Shown piece after piece: positions 1-8,218 of a DNA stretch of 64,000 nt (its first letter is position 1; every line of letters starts with the position of its first letter). Source of the DNA: Roseateles sp. YR242 (GTDB taxonomy: Bacteria; Pseudomonadota; Gammaproteobacteria; Burkholderiales; Burkholderiaceae_C); the NCBI RefSeq assembly GCF_900109745.1, contig NZ_FOAV01000005.1, forward strand, positions 1 to 64,000. Reading direction: 5' to 3'. A program made the translations under genes and the position numbers. The notes beneath the pieces are model-generated. The model worked only from the letters and a program-made list of their open reading frames with translations. It searched no databases and was not told where the DNA came from.

Positions 1-266
1 ACCGGCACCGCCACGAACGCCGCCGGCGACGGCCCCGCCTTGGCGACGACCTGACGCACGCGACGACTATGACCGTGCTCGCGCAGCCAGCGGCCGACCT
101 GGTTGGCATTGACCCCGCAATCGCGCGCCAGGCGCGACACCGAAGCGCCTGGCTGCAGGCACAGCGCCACCAACTCGGACTTCGCCGTCTCGTCGTACAC
201 ACTGCGCCCGTCGCGCTTGTGCCCGACCACCAGCCGGCGCTTGAGCTCTTCCAGATCTTCCGTCAC
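1..266 (-). CDS. tnpA: IS66 accessory transposase protein TnpA (partial, C-terminus outside window)
   Basis: About 88 residues are visible, starting at a GTG at 264-266 (VTEDLEELKRRLVVGHKRDG...). The segment rich in KSELVALCLQPG, then SVSRLARDCGVNANQVGRWL, is the helix-turn-helix signature of IS66 OrfA/TnpA, homologous to IS3-type OrfA proteins. TnpA is required together with TnpB and the DDE transposase TnpC for IS66 transposition. The GTG was chosen because a stop lies in frame not far upstream and no ATG is available; a leader of about 14 codons without a normal start precedes it. The reading frame is open to the window edge, so the copy may be intact. Family assignment is confident; the exact start is not. 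Confidence 0.82.
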   Translation of the reverse strand, partial: MTEDLEELKRRLVVGHKRDGRSVYDETAKSELVALCLQPGASVSRLARDCGVNANQVGRWLREHGHSRRVRQVVAKAGPSPAAFVAVP

Positions 267-298
267 TACGTTCCCACGTTCGTCTACGTGGGAACGTA
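267..298. repeat. Perfect 12-bp inverted repeat inside the IS66 end
   Basis: Arms 267-278 (tacgttcccacg) and 287-298 (cgtgggaacgta) are perfectly complementary around an 8-nt loop. The hairpin lies between the element's tip and the tnpA start codon, so it could be a promoter/operator or a translation-blocking hairpin that limits transposase expression. The role is inference. Confidence 0.7.
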
Positions 299-303
299 CG
301 TTG

Positions 304-1113
304 TCAGCTCACGGCCCGCAGCTCAAGGACGCGGTTCATTGACCGCTTACTCAGGAACAGCACGCTCCAGTCATACAACGACCCCTCCGCCACCAGCCCC
401 ACCGCTGCCAGCAGGCCGATCAGCGCCAACGGACCACGCGGCAGGCTCAACCCGTGCCCCTCGCCTGAACGGCCCTCCATGGGCTGCATGGCCGCGCACG
501 CGGCCCAGATAAGCGCCAGCGCCGTGACGGCCGCCAGCAGCAGATGCGTCTGCGCGGCCACCCCCCAGCCCGGCAGCAGGCTGCCGATGCCGGCACTCAC
601 CAGGCCGCCCAGGCTGAACATGCCATGGAAGCCGCTCATCAGCGGCCGCGCGACGCGGCCTTCGATGTGACTGGCCTCGGCATTGATTGCCACCGCAAAC
701 ATGCTGGCCGTGCCGCCGAACAGCACCATGTTCAACAGCAGCGCGGCGTAGGCCTGGGTGACCAAGAGCCCGGCCACGGTCAGGCACAGTAGCAGACCCA
801 TCACCGCGGCCACTCTCCGCGAGCCCCAGCGCCCCACCACCCGGCCGGCATGCATCAGGGCGAGCAAAGACCCGCCCCCCGAGGCCAGCATGGCCAGCGC
901 AAGTGACTGCTCTCCGAGCCCGTAATGCGCTTTCACCGTCGGCACATGCACGCCCCAGATGGCGAACAGCCCCCCGGAGACGAAGAACTGCGTACGCAAC
1001 GCCCAGAGAGTCGCCCTGAGGGGCTGCGGCATCGAGATGCCGGTGGGCGGACGAAGAAGCGTCGAGGAGGAAGAAACCGACGGAGTGACGGACGAGGAGA
1101 CGGACGACATCAA
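304..1113 (-). pseudogene. MFS transporter (YbjJ-like) truncated by IS66 insertion
   Basis: The frame encodes an MFS permease from an ATG at 1113. The segment RVVGRWGSRRVAAVMG fits the loop 2-3 basic motif of the family, and several hydrophobic spans follow. The overall pattern resembles the YbjJ branch of proteobacterial MFS proteins (about 400 residues, 12 membrane segments). Native sequence stops at about residue 254 (GSLYDWSVLFL); the codon at 349-351 is split between host and IS66 DNA. The last 15 residues (SKRSMNRVLELRAVS) are encoded by the insertion sequence and end at a stop at 304-306. Roughly the last third of the transporter is lost, so it is probably non-functional. The remainder of the gene should lie on the far side of the element, outside the window. 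Confidence 0.85.
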
Positions 1114-1545
1114 GCGCAGTGCAACAACAGCATTACGCAGTCAGTGCCGCTGCGTCTGCAGCGGTTCGTCGCCGAGTCGCGCGGTCCAGGCTCGACGCCC
1201 GGGGTCAGTTCCTCCGAATGTCCATGGGTGATGTGTCGCGAGTCATGGCCTTGAAGAGCGCCAAGCAAGACGCATACCGCTTGGGATGCGACACAACGCG
1301 TCCATCAAGCATCCGGCCGCGTCACTTTGCAATGGCCCAAACAGTCACTCTTATGGACTGATGTCAGCAAGATTAACAAGATGTTTCCATCGCATCCGTC
1401 ATTGCATCAAGGCCGCCATACTGCGTCCCGCAACGCCTGACTCTGGATCCAGGGTCCGTGCGCATGACGCCCGGTGCGACAACGCCGCGCTCTTGAACAG
1501 AGCCGGACGACGCCGTCACCTTTCTGCTGTCCCCGTGAGAACCGA
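1114..1545. other. Intergenic region, 432 bp, no gene recognised
   Basis: This is the divergent spacer between the truncated MFS gene and the GH128-type lipoprotein gene. Short open frames cross it, but none has a recognisable product or ribosome-binding site. It must hold both promoters; I could not identify them with confidence. Confidence 0.6.
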
Positions 1546-2634
1546 ATGAGCCACTCCCTGACGCCCTCCACCCCGCTGACCGCACCCCTGCCCCCCGGGG
1601 CCAACGAGCGCGTGGACAGCCGCCGCCGCACGCTGGTGACAGCCGCTGGTGCGGCCCTGCTGAGTGCTTGCGGCGGCGGTGGCGGAAGCAATGGTGACGG
1701 CAGCAATACGACCCCGGCGGCACCCGCACCCTCTCCTTCTCCTTCTCCTTCTCCTTCTCCTTCTCCTTCTCCTTCTCCTTCTCCTTCTCCTTCTCCTTCT
1801 CCTTCTCCTTCTCCTTCTCCATCCCCGGCCCCCTCACCCTCTCCGACACCCGCCCCGGCCCCGGTGGCCAAGCGCGGCATCGCCTATGACCTGAAGGACG
1901 CCGCCGACTTCACCGCCCTCAGCGGCCCGGTAGCCTGGTGGTACAACTGGGCGCTGCAACCCGCTGCCACGGTGCAGGCCACCCCCGCCATCGCCCAGGC
2001 GATGAGCCACGTACCGATGCTGTGGAACGGTAATTTCGACTCGGCCCAGGTGGTGGCGGCGCTCAAGGCGCGGCCCACTGTGCAGCATTTGCTCGTGCTC
2101 AATGAGCCCAATCTTGTCGACCAGGCCAACCTGACACCAGCGGATGCCGCCAAGCTCTGGCCGCGTTATGAGGCGGTCGCAGCCCAGACCGGCGTGCAGA
2201 TCGTTGGCCCCGCCATCACCTGGGGCACCATGACTGGTTACAGCGACCCGGTGGCCTGGCTGGATGCGTTCTACGCGGCCTACCGCGCAGACAATGGCGG
2301 ACGTGACCCACAGATCGACGCCCTGGCCTTCCATTGGTATGACTATGGCCTGGGCGCGCAGTTGGACCGCCTCACCAAGTATGGCAAGCCGTTCTGGGTA
2401 ACCGAGATGGCCAACTGGCACAGCCAGACCGACGGCGCGCAGATCGACACCGCCGCCAAGCAGCAAGCCCAGATGGCGGACATGGTGGCGACCTGCGAAG
2501 CGCGCACGGATGTGGTCCGTTATGCCTGGTTCACCGGCCGCTGGGACAACGACGTCCACTACACCAGCCTCCTGGCAGGCACCGGGGTGCTGACCGCTCT
2601 GGGCCAGAGCTACAAGCAGCAGACAGCGAGCTGA
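1546..2634 (+). CDS. GH128-type (Asl1-like) glycosyl hydrolase lipoprotein
   Basis: This 362-residue exported protein has an N-terminus with a triple-arginine motif at about 26-28, a hydrophobic stretch and a lipobox LLSAC with the lipidated Cys at about 42. It is therefore a probable lipoprotein, possibly Tat-exported. A Gly/Ser stretch and a Pro-Ser linker (about 64-110) lead to the catalytic domain. That domain resembles the Asl1-like/GH128 family of beta-1,3-glucanases: VLNEPN (Glu 187) and FWVTEMANWH (Glu 287) are 100 residues apart and fit the acid/base and nucleophile of a TIM-barrel clan A hydrolase. Its likely role is cleavage of beta-1,3-glucan (fungal, oomycete or plant) at the cell surface. 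The ATG at 1546 was preferred over an upstream start because it places the signal sequence normally. Substrate is inference. Confidence 0.8.
   Translation: MSHSLTPSTPLTAPLPPGANERVDSRRRTLVTAAGAALLSACGGGGGSNGDGSNTTPAAPAPSPSPSPSPSPSPSPSPSPSPSPSPSPSPSPSPAPSPSPTPAPAPVAKRGIAYDLKDAADFTALSGPVAWWYNWALQPAATVQATPAIAQAMSHVPMLWNGNFDSAQVVAALKARPTVQHLLVLNEPNLVDQANLTPADAAKLWPRYEAVAAQTGVQIVGPAITWGTMTGYSDPVAWLDAFYAAYRADNGGRDPQIDALAFHWYDYGLGAQLDRLTKYGKPFWVTEMANWHSQTDGAQIDTAAKQQAQMADMVATCEARTDVVRYAWFTGRWDNDVHYTSLLAGTGVLTALGQSYKQQTAS
1735..1818 (+). repeat. (CCTTCT)14 hexanucleotide microsatellite in coding sequence
   Basis: Fourteen perfect head-to-tail copies of CCTTCT lie in frame as Pro-Ser codons in the lipoprotein linker. 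Degenerate Pro-Ser and Pro-Ala codons continue to about 1860. Because the unit is 6 bp, copy-number change lengthens or shortens the linker without shifting the frame. Confidence 0.97.
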
Positions 2635-2777
2635 GGCCCGCTGATCCCTGCTGAGGCCCGTTGCGGCCCCGTTGCGGCCATCGAGGCTGGGGCAGGCAGC
2701 TTGCACGTTGACCCCTCGCCCCCTGCGGGTATCCAGATTGCTGGGTCGGGGTTCTCTGAACAAGCACGGAGTTCCTC

Positions 2778-3407
2778 ATGAATGACGTCCTGCGCCCCCG
2801 GCCCTGCTCTCCCACCCCCTTTGCCCGCTGGGGCCGCGTTGCAATCGCCGCCGCCGCGATCGGACTGATCGCCGGGGTGCAGGCGCCTCCCGCCTCCGCC
2901 CAGGCGGTCGTTCCCGGAGCATCTGCGGCGCCGGCCAGCAAAGTGACCCACAAGGACGCCGCCTTCCTCAAGCAGGCGGCCGAGAACGGCCACGCCGAGG
3001 TTGAAGGCAGCAAGCTGGCCCTGCAAAAGTCCTCCAACGCGGATGTGAAGACCTTTGCCCAGCAAATGGTGGATGACCACACCAAGGCCGGTGATGAACT
3101 GGCAGCCCTGGCGGCGTCCAAGGGCGTTGAAGTCTCCAAGGACCCGTCGGTACTTCAGAAGGGCAAGCTCAAGATGCTGGGCGCCCGTGACGGCGCGAGT
3201 TTCGACCGGCACTATGCGGAGTCCGTCGGCGTGGCCGCCCACAAGGACACCATCAAGCTGTTCGAGAAGGCTGCGAAGGAATCGGACGATGCCGATGTGA
3301 AGGCGTTTGCCGCCAAGACGCTGCCGACCTTGCAGCACCATTTGCAGACCGCGCAGACGCTGGAAACCGCCACGCGCGCGGCTGACGGCAAGAAGCCCAA
3401 GAAGTAA
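2778..3407 (+). CDS. DUF4142 domain periplasmic protein
   Basis: The product is 209 residues with a signal peptide (hydrophobic IAAAAIGLIAG, probable cleavage near ASAQA at about 42). A helical domain follows that matches DUF4142: THKDAAFLKQAAENGHAEVE near the start, FAQQMVDDHTKAGDEL in the middle and a final DVKAFAAKTLPTLQHHL helix. Family members are predicted ferritin-like four-helix bundles of unknown role, often linked to stress. A GGAG lies 7 nt before the ATG. It is monocistronic between the lipoprotein gene and a convergent minus-strand gene. Function is unknown beyond the family. Confidence 0.85.
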   Translation: MNDVLRPRPCSPTPFARWGRVAIAAAAIGLIAGVQAPPASAQAVVPGASAAPASKVTHKDAAFLKQAAENGHAEVEGSKLALQKSSNADVKTFAQQMVDDHTKAGDELAALAASKGVEVSKDPSVLQKGKLKMLGARDGASFDRHYAESVGVAAHKDTIKLFEKAAKESDDADVKAFAAKTLPTLQHHLQTAQTLETATRAADGKKPKK

Positions 3408-3432
3408 GCGTCGCGCCGGCCTGGGACCGGGC

Positions 3433-4020
3433 TTACAGGGCCCGCAACAAGGCTTGTTGAACCCTCAACAGGCCTTGTTGCCATGCCGGCGCCTCCGTGC
3501 GGCGCACCTCCCCGCTTGGCAGTTCGCCCCCGCGCACTTCCCCACCCTGCGCCTCCGCACCTTGCGCCTCCGCACCGCTCCCATCGCCATCACGCAGCGC
3601 CGAAGCGCCCAGATTGCACAGCACCGGCACGGCGACCAGTTCCGAGATCCGTCGCACCACGCCGGGCGGCAGATCCTGGCATTCAAGCGCGTCATACAAG
3701 CGGGCCAGCATTTGCACCAGCTTGTCCTGCTGACCGGTACCCGCATCCAGCAGGTCGCCCGCGTGCACCACGCTGACCTGCGCACCCAGGCCCTCAGCCG
3801 CCTCGATGAACAGCGCAGCCGCCGGCCCCTGGCGAGACTGACAGATCAGTCCGATACGCCGCCCGTCCAGCGCCCCGCCCGCCGCCCGCAGGGTGGATAA
3901 AGGCAAGCTGTCCGTCAACGACCCCGGCACTGCCCCCGTCGCAACCCCGGACGGCGGCTGCGCCACGCCGCCTGCAGACAGGGGCAGCGGATCGCGATCG
4001 GGCGAGTGGGCGTTAAACAT
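3433..4020 (-). CDS. Ornithine carbamoyltransferase N-domain-like protein (catalytically degenerate)
   Basis: This roughly 195-residue protein has a central segment (LDGRRIGLICQS, ALFIEAAEGLGAQVSVV, LARLYDALECQ, ISELVAVPVLCNLGA) that aligns by eye with the carbamoyl-phosphate domain of ornithine/aspartate carbamoyltransferases. The essential STRT motif is replaced by RQGPAA and the ornithine-binding domain is absent, so transcarbamylase activity is unlikely. N- and C-terminal parts are low complexity (repeated GAEAQG/GGEVRGGE). The start is uncertain: ATG at 4020 is used, with an alternative at 4071. It is divergent from the Crp/Fnr gene, with an FNR-like box between them, which suggests a regulatory link. 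Function is unknown. Confidence 0.6.
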   Translation of the reverse strand: MFNAHSPDRDPLPLSAGGVAQPPSGVATGAVPGSLTDSLPLSTLRAAGGALDGRRIGLICQSRQGPAAALFIEAAEGLGAQVSVVHAGDLLDAGTGQQDKLVQMLARLYDALECQDLPPGVVRRISELVAVPVLCNLGASALRDGDGSGAEAQGAEAQGGEVRGGELPSGEVRRTEAPAWQQGLLRVQQALLRAL

Positions 4021-4085
4021 GTTGAGCGGCCTGTGGTGCGGCAGTGACACGATGCACAGCCTAAGTGCCACCCTTCCAGCAATAG

Positions 4086-4099
4086 TTGACTCTTGTCAA
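4086..4099. promoter_or_regulatory. FNR-like palindrome TTGAC-N4-GTCAA
   Basis: TTGACTCTTGTCAA is a perfect 5+5 palindrome and matches the FNR/Crp-type consensus TTGAT-N4-ATCAA at 8 of 10 positions. It lies 66 bp upstream of the minus-strand start at 4020 and 172 bp upstream of the Crp/Fnr gene. It is a plausible autoregulatory or divergent operator for the neighbouring regulator. Confidence 0.55.
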
Positions 4100-4270
4100 T
4101 CAACCAGCTTATTTGAGGGAGCGCAGACGCAAACCAATCCAGGGATACAGCAAAAACACCAGATCGTTACCGACGGTTCACTCAGTGTTACCGAGCGATG
4201 TTGTCGATTGCCACGCCCGTTGCGGCCGTTTTCTAGCATCACTGTCAACACCTCAACGACCGAAACGATC

Positions 4271-5137
4271 ATGTCTGAAGCCCTTCACCTAATGCAAAAC
4301 GAGCGCTCCCATCAAATTTCGCAACGCGAGCGCCTCGCCCCCTTCGCTGCCCGTGCCGTCCCCGGCCTGCCCAGCAACCTCATCGACGAGCCGGCGGACC
4401 TGTCGGACAGCTTCACCCCCTTCATGGGTTTTCAAGCGATGCAGGACCCGCAACAGCGCATGCTGGAAATGATGCGCACGGTTCGCGAACTGGTCCAACC
4501 CACTTCGAAGGTAGTCCGCCCCGGTGACGTCCTCTACCACTCGGGCCTGCCCTTCAACACCGTCTTTCTCATCAACTCCGGCGCCTACAAGCTGGTCAGC
4601 CGCAGCCTGGACGGGCGCGAGCAGATCGTAAGTCTGAAGTTCCGTGGCGACTGGCTCGGTTTCAGCGGCATCGCCTTCGGCCGCCATGCCTGCGACGCCG
4701 TCGCCATGGACACCGGCAATGTCTCCATCATTCCTTACGCCACGCTGCTGGAAGGCTGCGTACGCCACCCCGAGCTGATGGCCGTGGTCCATGAAGCCAT
4801 GAGCACGGAAATCCGCCGCGAGCGTGAATCCCTGATGTCGGTCTGCACCTTGGCCTCGCAGGCCCGCGTGGCCGAATTCCTCTGCGCCTGGGCCCGCAGC
4901 ATGGCCCAGCGCGGTCTGCGTGCGGACGAGCTCACCCTGCGCATGACCCGTGCGGATCTGGGCAACTACCTGGGCATGACGCTTGAGACGGTCAGCCGCT
5001 GCCTGTCGCGCCTGAACCGTGAACAGCTGATCCGCTTTGGCGAACGCGGCCGCCGCCAGATCACCATCCCGGATCTGGCCCGCCTGGAAAAGTACGTCAT
5101 CAGCGGCTCCTCCGCGCGTACCGCCCGCCTGCAGTGA
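4271..5137 (+). CDS. Crp/Fnr family transcriptional regulator
   Basis: This 288-residue regulator has an N-terminal extension of about 60 residues, then a cyclic-nucleotide-binding-type beta barrel (VVRPGDVLYHSGLPFNTVFLINSGAYKLV; LKFRGDWLGFSGIAFG), a long dimer helix and a C-terminal winged helix (RADLGNYLGMTLETVSRCLSRL). The recognition helix carries E-x-x-S-R, the FNR-type reader of TTGAT half-sites. The N-terminus lacks the cysteine cluster that holds the Fe-S centre of Escherichia coli FNR, so oxygen sensing through that cluster is not expected. The ATG at 4271 is the first methionine consistent with family length; an open frame further upstream has no family similarity. Likely an FNR/DNR-like global regulator; the ligand is unknown. 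Confidence 0.85.
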   Translation: MSEALHLMQNERSHQISQRERLAPFAARAVPGLPSNLIDEPADLSDSFTPFMGFQAMQDPQQRMLEMMRTVRELVQPTSKVVRPGDVLYHSGLPFNTVFLINSGAYKLVSRSLDGREQIVSLKFRGDWLGFSGIAFGRHACDAVAMDTGNVSIIPYATLLEGCVRHPELMAVVHEAMSTEIRRERESLMSVCTLASQARVAEFLCAWARSMAQRGLRADELTLRMTRADLGNYLGMTLETVSRCLSRLNREQLIRFGERGRRQITIPDLARLEKYVISGSSARTARLQ

Positions 5138-5162
5138 GCCGCCACGGCTCTGGCCCCGGCGC

Positions 5163-7370
5163 TCAGTCCCGCAGCACGCGGGCCAGCGCCTCGGCCAGTT
5201 CAGGCCGGTTGTAAGGCTTGGGCAGCAAGGCCCAGGGCCATTCGGAAGCACCTTCCAGCAAATCCGCCGAGAAGCCGGAGGTCAGCAGGATGCGCATCTC
5301 AGGCCAGGTCGCCTGCACCTGGCGCGCCAATTCCGTGCCCCGCATGCCGGCCCCCAGCGCCACATCGCTGAGCACACAGGCTGGCAACGGTTCCCCGCGT
5401 CCCCGCAGCTCATGCAGCCAGGCCACGGCTTCCTCGCCGTTGGCACACGCGGTGACGTTGCAACCCAGGTCCTTGAGGAAGCGCCGCGCCACCAGCCGGA
5501 CTTCGGCGTCATCCTCCACCAGCAGCACGCGCGCACCCGGCGGAATATCCCGCGCCAGCGGCAGCGCCGTGCGCGCTGCTTCCAGCGCTTCATCCGGGGG
5601 TTGGGGCAACAGGATGCTGAGCACCGTGCCGCGGCCGGATTCGCTGTCGATCAGGACCGTTCCCTGGGACTGGCGGGCAAAGCCGTACACCGTGCTCAGG
5701 CCCAGGCCGGTGCCGCGGCCGGCCTGCTTGGTGGTGAAGAACGGTTCAAACGCGCGCTCCTTGACCGCCTCGGGCATGCCTGTGCCGGTGTCGCTGACGG
5801 CGATGCAGACATAGCCGGGATCGGCTGCAGCCGGGTCCAGCGACAGTTCACCGCGCAGCTCCGGCGTCAGCGCCTGCACCGCCGACGCGGCAAAGATCAG
5901 CTCGCCGCCCTCCGGCATGGCGTCACGCGCATTGATGGCGATGTTGAGCACGGCGGATTCCAGTTGCCCCGGGTCCGCCAGCACGTCCGGGCAGTCGGCA
6001 GCCACCTGCACCTGGATGCGGATGCGCTGGTCCAACGTCCGTCGCAGCATGTCCGCCAAGGAGCGAAGCAAGGCTTCCACATCCACGGCGGTGGGCTGCA
6101 GCACTTGCCGGCGCGAGAAGGCCAGCAATTTGCCGGTCAGGTCGGCACCACGGCGGGAGGCCCGGGTGGCCGCCGCGACCAGTTGAGGTGCCACCGCATC
6201 CTCCGCCACCACCGGCAGGTCGGCCAGCACCTGCAGGTTGCCCTGGATGACGGTCAGCAAGTTGTTGAAGTCGTGCGCAATGCCACCGGTGAGCTGCCCC
6301 ACCGCTTCCAGGCGCTGCGAGTGGCTCAGCGCCTCTTCGGTCTGCGCCCGTTGCAGGCAGGTGCCCAGCAGGTTGGCCACCGACTCCATGAAACGCAGCT
6401 CGGCGTCTCCAAAACGCTGGGCCTGGCTGGACCACACGGTCAGCGCGCCCACCACCTTGCCCCGGTCCGAGACCGGCACGGCCAGCAAGGACAGCCGACC
6501 CAGGGCCAGGGCCTGGGCCACGGGGAAACGCTGCTCCTGGCGCAGGTCCGGCACCTGCAGGGCTTGCGAGCGGGTCAGCACGAGACCTTCCGGCGAGTCG
6601 ATCCGCCACGGCACGCGCTCCCCCAGCAGCTCGTCTCCACCCAGCCCGACGCCGGCCGCCAGGTGCAGCAAGGTGCGGCCCGGGTCGAGCAGATGCAGCA
6701 TGGCGGTCTGCAGCTCCAGGGCCTCGGCGGCAATGGCGGGTACCTGCCGAAGGATCTCCTGCGGATCCCGCGAGTCCACCGCCAGCTTGCCCAGCGCCGC
6801 GAGGTGCTCACTGCAGCGCGCCCGTTGCAAGGCCTGCCGCACGCGCGGATATTCGCCAATGCCCCGCACCGAGGCCATCACATACGGCAGGCCATGCGAT
6901 TGCAGCGGGCTGAGGGCGATTTCCACCATCACTTCGGTCCCGTCGCGCCGCTTGGCCACCAGATCCATCTGCGTGCCCATGGGCCGGGCCCGAGGCGCCT
7001 GGCCGTACCCTTCGCGGAACTCGGCGTGGCGGGGCCGGATGCTGTCCGGCACCAGGACCTCAATATGCAGCCCGGCCAATGTGCCTGGGTCATAACCGAG
7101 CAGGCGCTCCGCTGAGGGGCTGGCCAGCAAGATGACGCCCTTGGCATCCACCAGCAAGATACCGTCCGGGGAGGCCACGAACAACGAGCGGAAGACCGTC
7201 TCGGCGTCGATTCCGGGCGGAAACGGGGCCGAGGCGAAAGGCTCGGCCCCCGGCGCAGGCTGCGGGCCCGGCACAGGACCAATCGGAGGGCCAGACTGCG
7301 AATTTGGCTTCGAATCTGGCTGTGAATCTGGCTGCGAATCTGGCAAATGCCCGCTCTGGGGACCCGTCAT
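5163..7370 (-). CDS. PAS-GAF hybrid histidine kinase with C-terminal receiver
   Basis: This cytoplasmic kinase has about 735 residues. Order: a Gln/Pro/Ser-rich N-terminus with a repeated SQPDSQPDS motif; a PAS domain (ASPDGILLVDAKGVILLAS) with its PAC tail; a GAF-like domain; a dimerisation/phosphoacceptor helix with the His in GGIAHDFNNLL; an HATPase domain with GTGLGLSTVYG; and a receiver (VLLVEDDAEVRLVARRFL, acceptor Asp in LSDVALG). The architecture resembles hybrid kinases that regulate their own output through the receiver. The ATG at 7370 follows the stop of the upstream response-regulator gene by only a few bases, so the two are probably co-transcribed; a longer GTG start would overlap that gene. 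No transmembrane segment is evident. The signal is unknown. Confidence 0.87.
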   Translation of the reverse strand: MTGPQSGHLPDSQPDSQPDSKPNSQSGPPIGPVPGPQPAPGAEPFASAPFPPGIDAETVFRSLFVASPDGILLVDAKGVILLASPSAERLLGYDPGTLAGLHIEVLVPDSIRPRHAEFREGYGQAPRARPMGTQMDLVAKRRDGTEVMVEIALSPLQSHGLPYVMASVRGIGEYPRVRQALQRARCSEHLAALGKLAVDSRDPQEILRQVPAIAAEALELQTAMLHLLDPGRTLLHLAAGVGLGGDELLGERVPWRIDSPEGLVLTRSQALQVPDLRQEQRFPVAQALALGRLSLLAVPVSDRGKVVGALTVWSSQAQRFGDAELRFMESVANLLGTCLQRAQTEEALSHSQRLEAVGQLTGGIAHDFNNLLTVIQGNLQVLADLPVVAEDAVAPQLVAAATRASRRGADLTGKLLAFSRRQVLQPTAVDVEALLRSLADMLRRTLDQRIRIQVQVAADCPDVLADPGQLESAVLNIAINARDAMPEGGELIFAASAVQALTPELRGELSLDPAAADPGYVCIAVSDTGTGMPEAVKERAFEPFFTTKQAGRGTGLGLSTVYGFARQSQGTVLIDSESGRGTVLSILLPQPPDEALEAARTALPLARDIPPGARVLLVEDDAEVRLVARRFLKDLGCNVTACANGEEAVAWLHELRGRGEPLPACVLSDVALGAGMRGTELARQVQATWPEMRILLTSGFSADLLEGASEWPWALLPKPYNRPELAEALARVLRD

Positions 7371-7378
7371 GGCGCCGC

Positions 7379-8197
7379 TCACGCTGTGGGCCGGATCAAG
7401 GAGACGCGCGGCACGAAGAGATAGCCCGCACCACGGATGGATTTGATCCACTTGCCGTCATTGGCGTCGGTGCCCAGCTTGCGCCGCAGGCGCCCCACCT
7501 GCACGTCAATCGTGCGGTCGAACGGTGACGATTCACGCCCACGCGTGTGCTCCAGCAGGAAATCGCGGGAGAGCACCCGGCCGGCATGCTGGGCGAAGGT
7601 CAGCAACAGGTCGAACTCTCCGGTGGTGAGCACCACTTCCTCACCGTCCGGGGAATTCAGCCGGCGGGCCGCCACATTCAGGGACCAGCCCTCGAAGTGC
7701 AGCAGCTCCCGGTCACCGCCCTCCTCGGGCTGTGCAGGCGCCTGAAGCGGGCCCGTGCCTGGCGGCGGCGCCGGCGCGGGCTCGGCCTGGAGCCGGCGCA
7801 GCACCGCCTTCACCCGGGCCACCAGTTCCCGCAAGTCAAACGGCTTGGTCACGTAGTCATCGGCCCCGATCTCCAGGCCGACCACCTTGTCCACGGCGTC
7901 ACCGCGCCCGGTGACGATCACCAGCCCGCAGCGCCAGTGTTCCCGCAACTGCCGGGCGATGGCAAAGCCGTCCTCGCCCGGCAGGCCCAGGTCCAGCAAC
8001 ACCAGCTGAGGGGGGTCGCTGGCCATCAGCTCCATCAGGGCCCGGCCACTGTGCAGTTGCGTGGTGCGGAAACCATGGGTGGACAGGTAGCTCGACAGCA
8101 GCAGCGTGATGTCGGGCTCGTCATCCAGGATGGCAATATGCGTCGGCGTGGGGACACCGTTCGGGGGAGCAACGTGGAGGGAGCCGGTCAAGGACAT
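7379..8197 (-). CDS. OmpR/PhoB-family response regulator
   Basis: This 272-residue regulator has an N-terminal receiver with the acidic pair in AILDDEPD, phosphoacceptor Asp 69 in VLLDLGLPGEDG and the conserved Lys in YVTKPFDLREL. A Pro/Ala-rich linker follows, then an OmpR-type winged helix (LTTGEFDLLLTFAQHAGRVLSRDFLL ... IDVQVGRLRRKLG). It is a DNA-binding output protein, the only one in this four-gene signalling cluster, so it is the likely partner of one or both flanking kinases. It sits between two hybrid kinases, with 8 bp to the downstream kinase start and about 21 bp to the upstream kinase stop. Target genes are not evident. Confidence 0.92.
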   Translation of the reverse strand: MSLTGSLHVAPPNGVPTPTHIAILDDEPDITLLLSSYLSTHGFRTTQLHSGRALMELMASDPPQLVLLDLGLPGEDGFAIARQLREHWRCGLVIVTGRGDAVDKVVGLEIGADDYVTKPFDLRELVARVKAVLRRLQAEPAPAPPPGTGPLQAPAQPEEGGDRELLHFEGWSLNVAARRLNSPDGEEVVLTTGEFDLLLTFAQHAGRVLSRDFLLEHTRGRESSPFDRTIDVQVGRLRRKLGTDANDGKWIKSIRGAGYLFVPRVSLIRPTA

Positions 8198-8218
8198 GGA
8201 CGCGGGATGCGCGGAAGT

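Larger units (their letters stand above)
1..350 (-). mobile_element. IS66-family insertion sequence, one end (partial, runs off the window)
   Basis: Reading on the minus strand from position 350, the DNA begins GTAAGCGGTCAATGAACC, which has the GTAAGCG start typical of IS66-family terminal inverted repeats. An accessory transposase gene (tnpA) follows about 85 bp inside, the usual order for the left end of IS66 elements. The element continues beyond position 1, so tnpB, tnpC and the other end cannot be seen. The host sequence beginning at 351 belongs to an MFS transporter gene that the insertion interrupts. IS66 elements usually duplicate 8 bp of target, so 351-358 (tcaggaac) is the predicted duplicated octamer; the partner copy lies outside the window. 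Confidence 0.85.

Noticed and set aside
3445-3480. Strong hairpin as terminator after the DUF4142 gene
   Set aside because: The 9-bp stem with inner 6-bp stem has no T-run on either side and lies inside the convergent coding sequence; it may still pause transcription.
5037-7115. Long plus-strand open frame opposite the PAS-GAF hybrid kinase
   Set aside because: It is the antisense shadow of a clear kinase with strong domain motifs; its own protein is Gln/Arg/His-rich without similarity.
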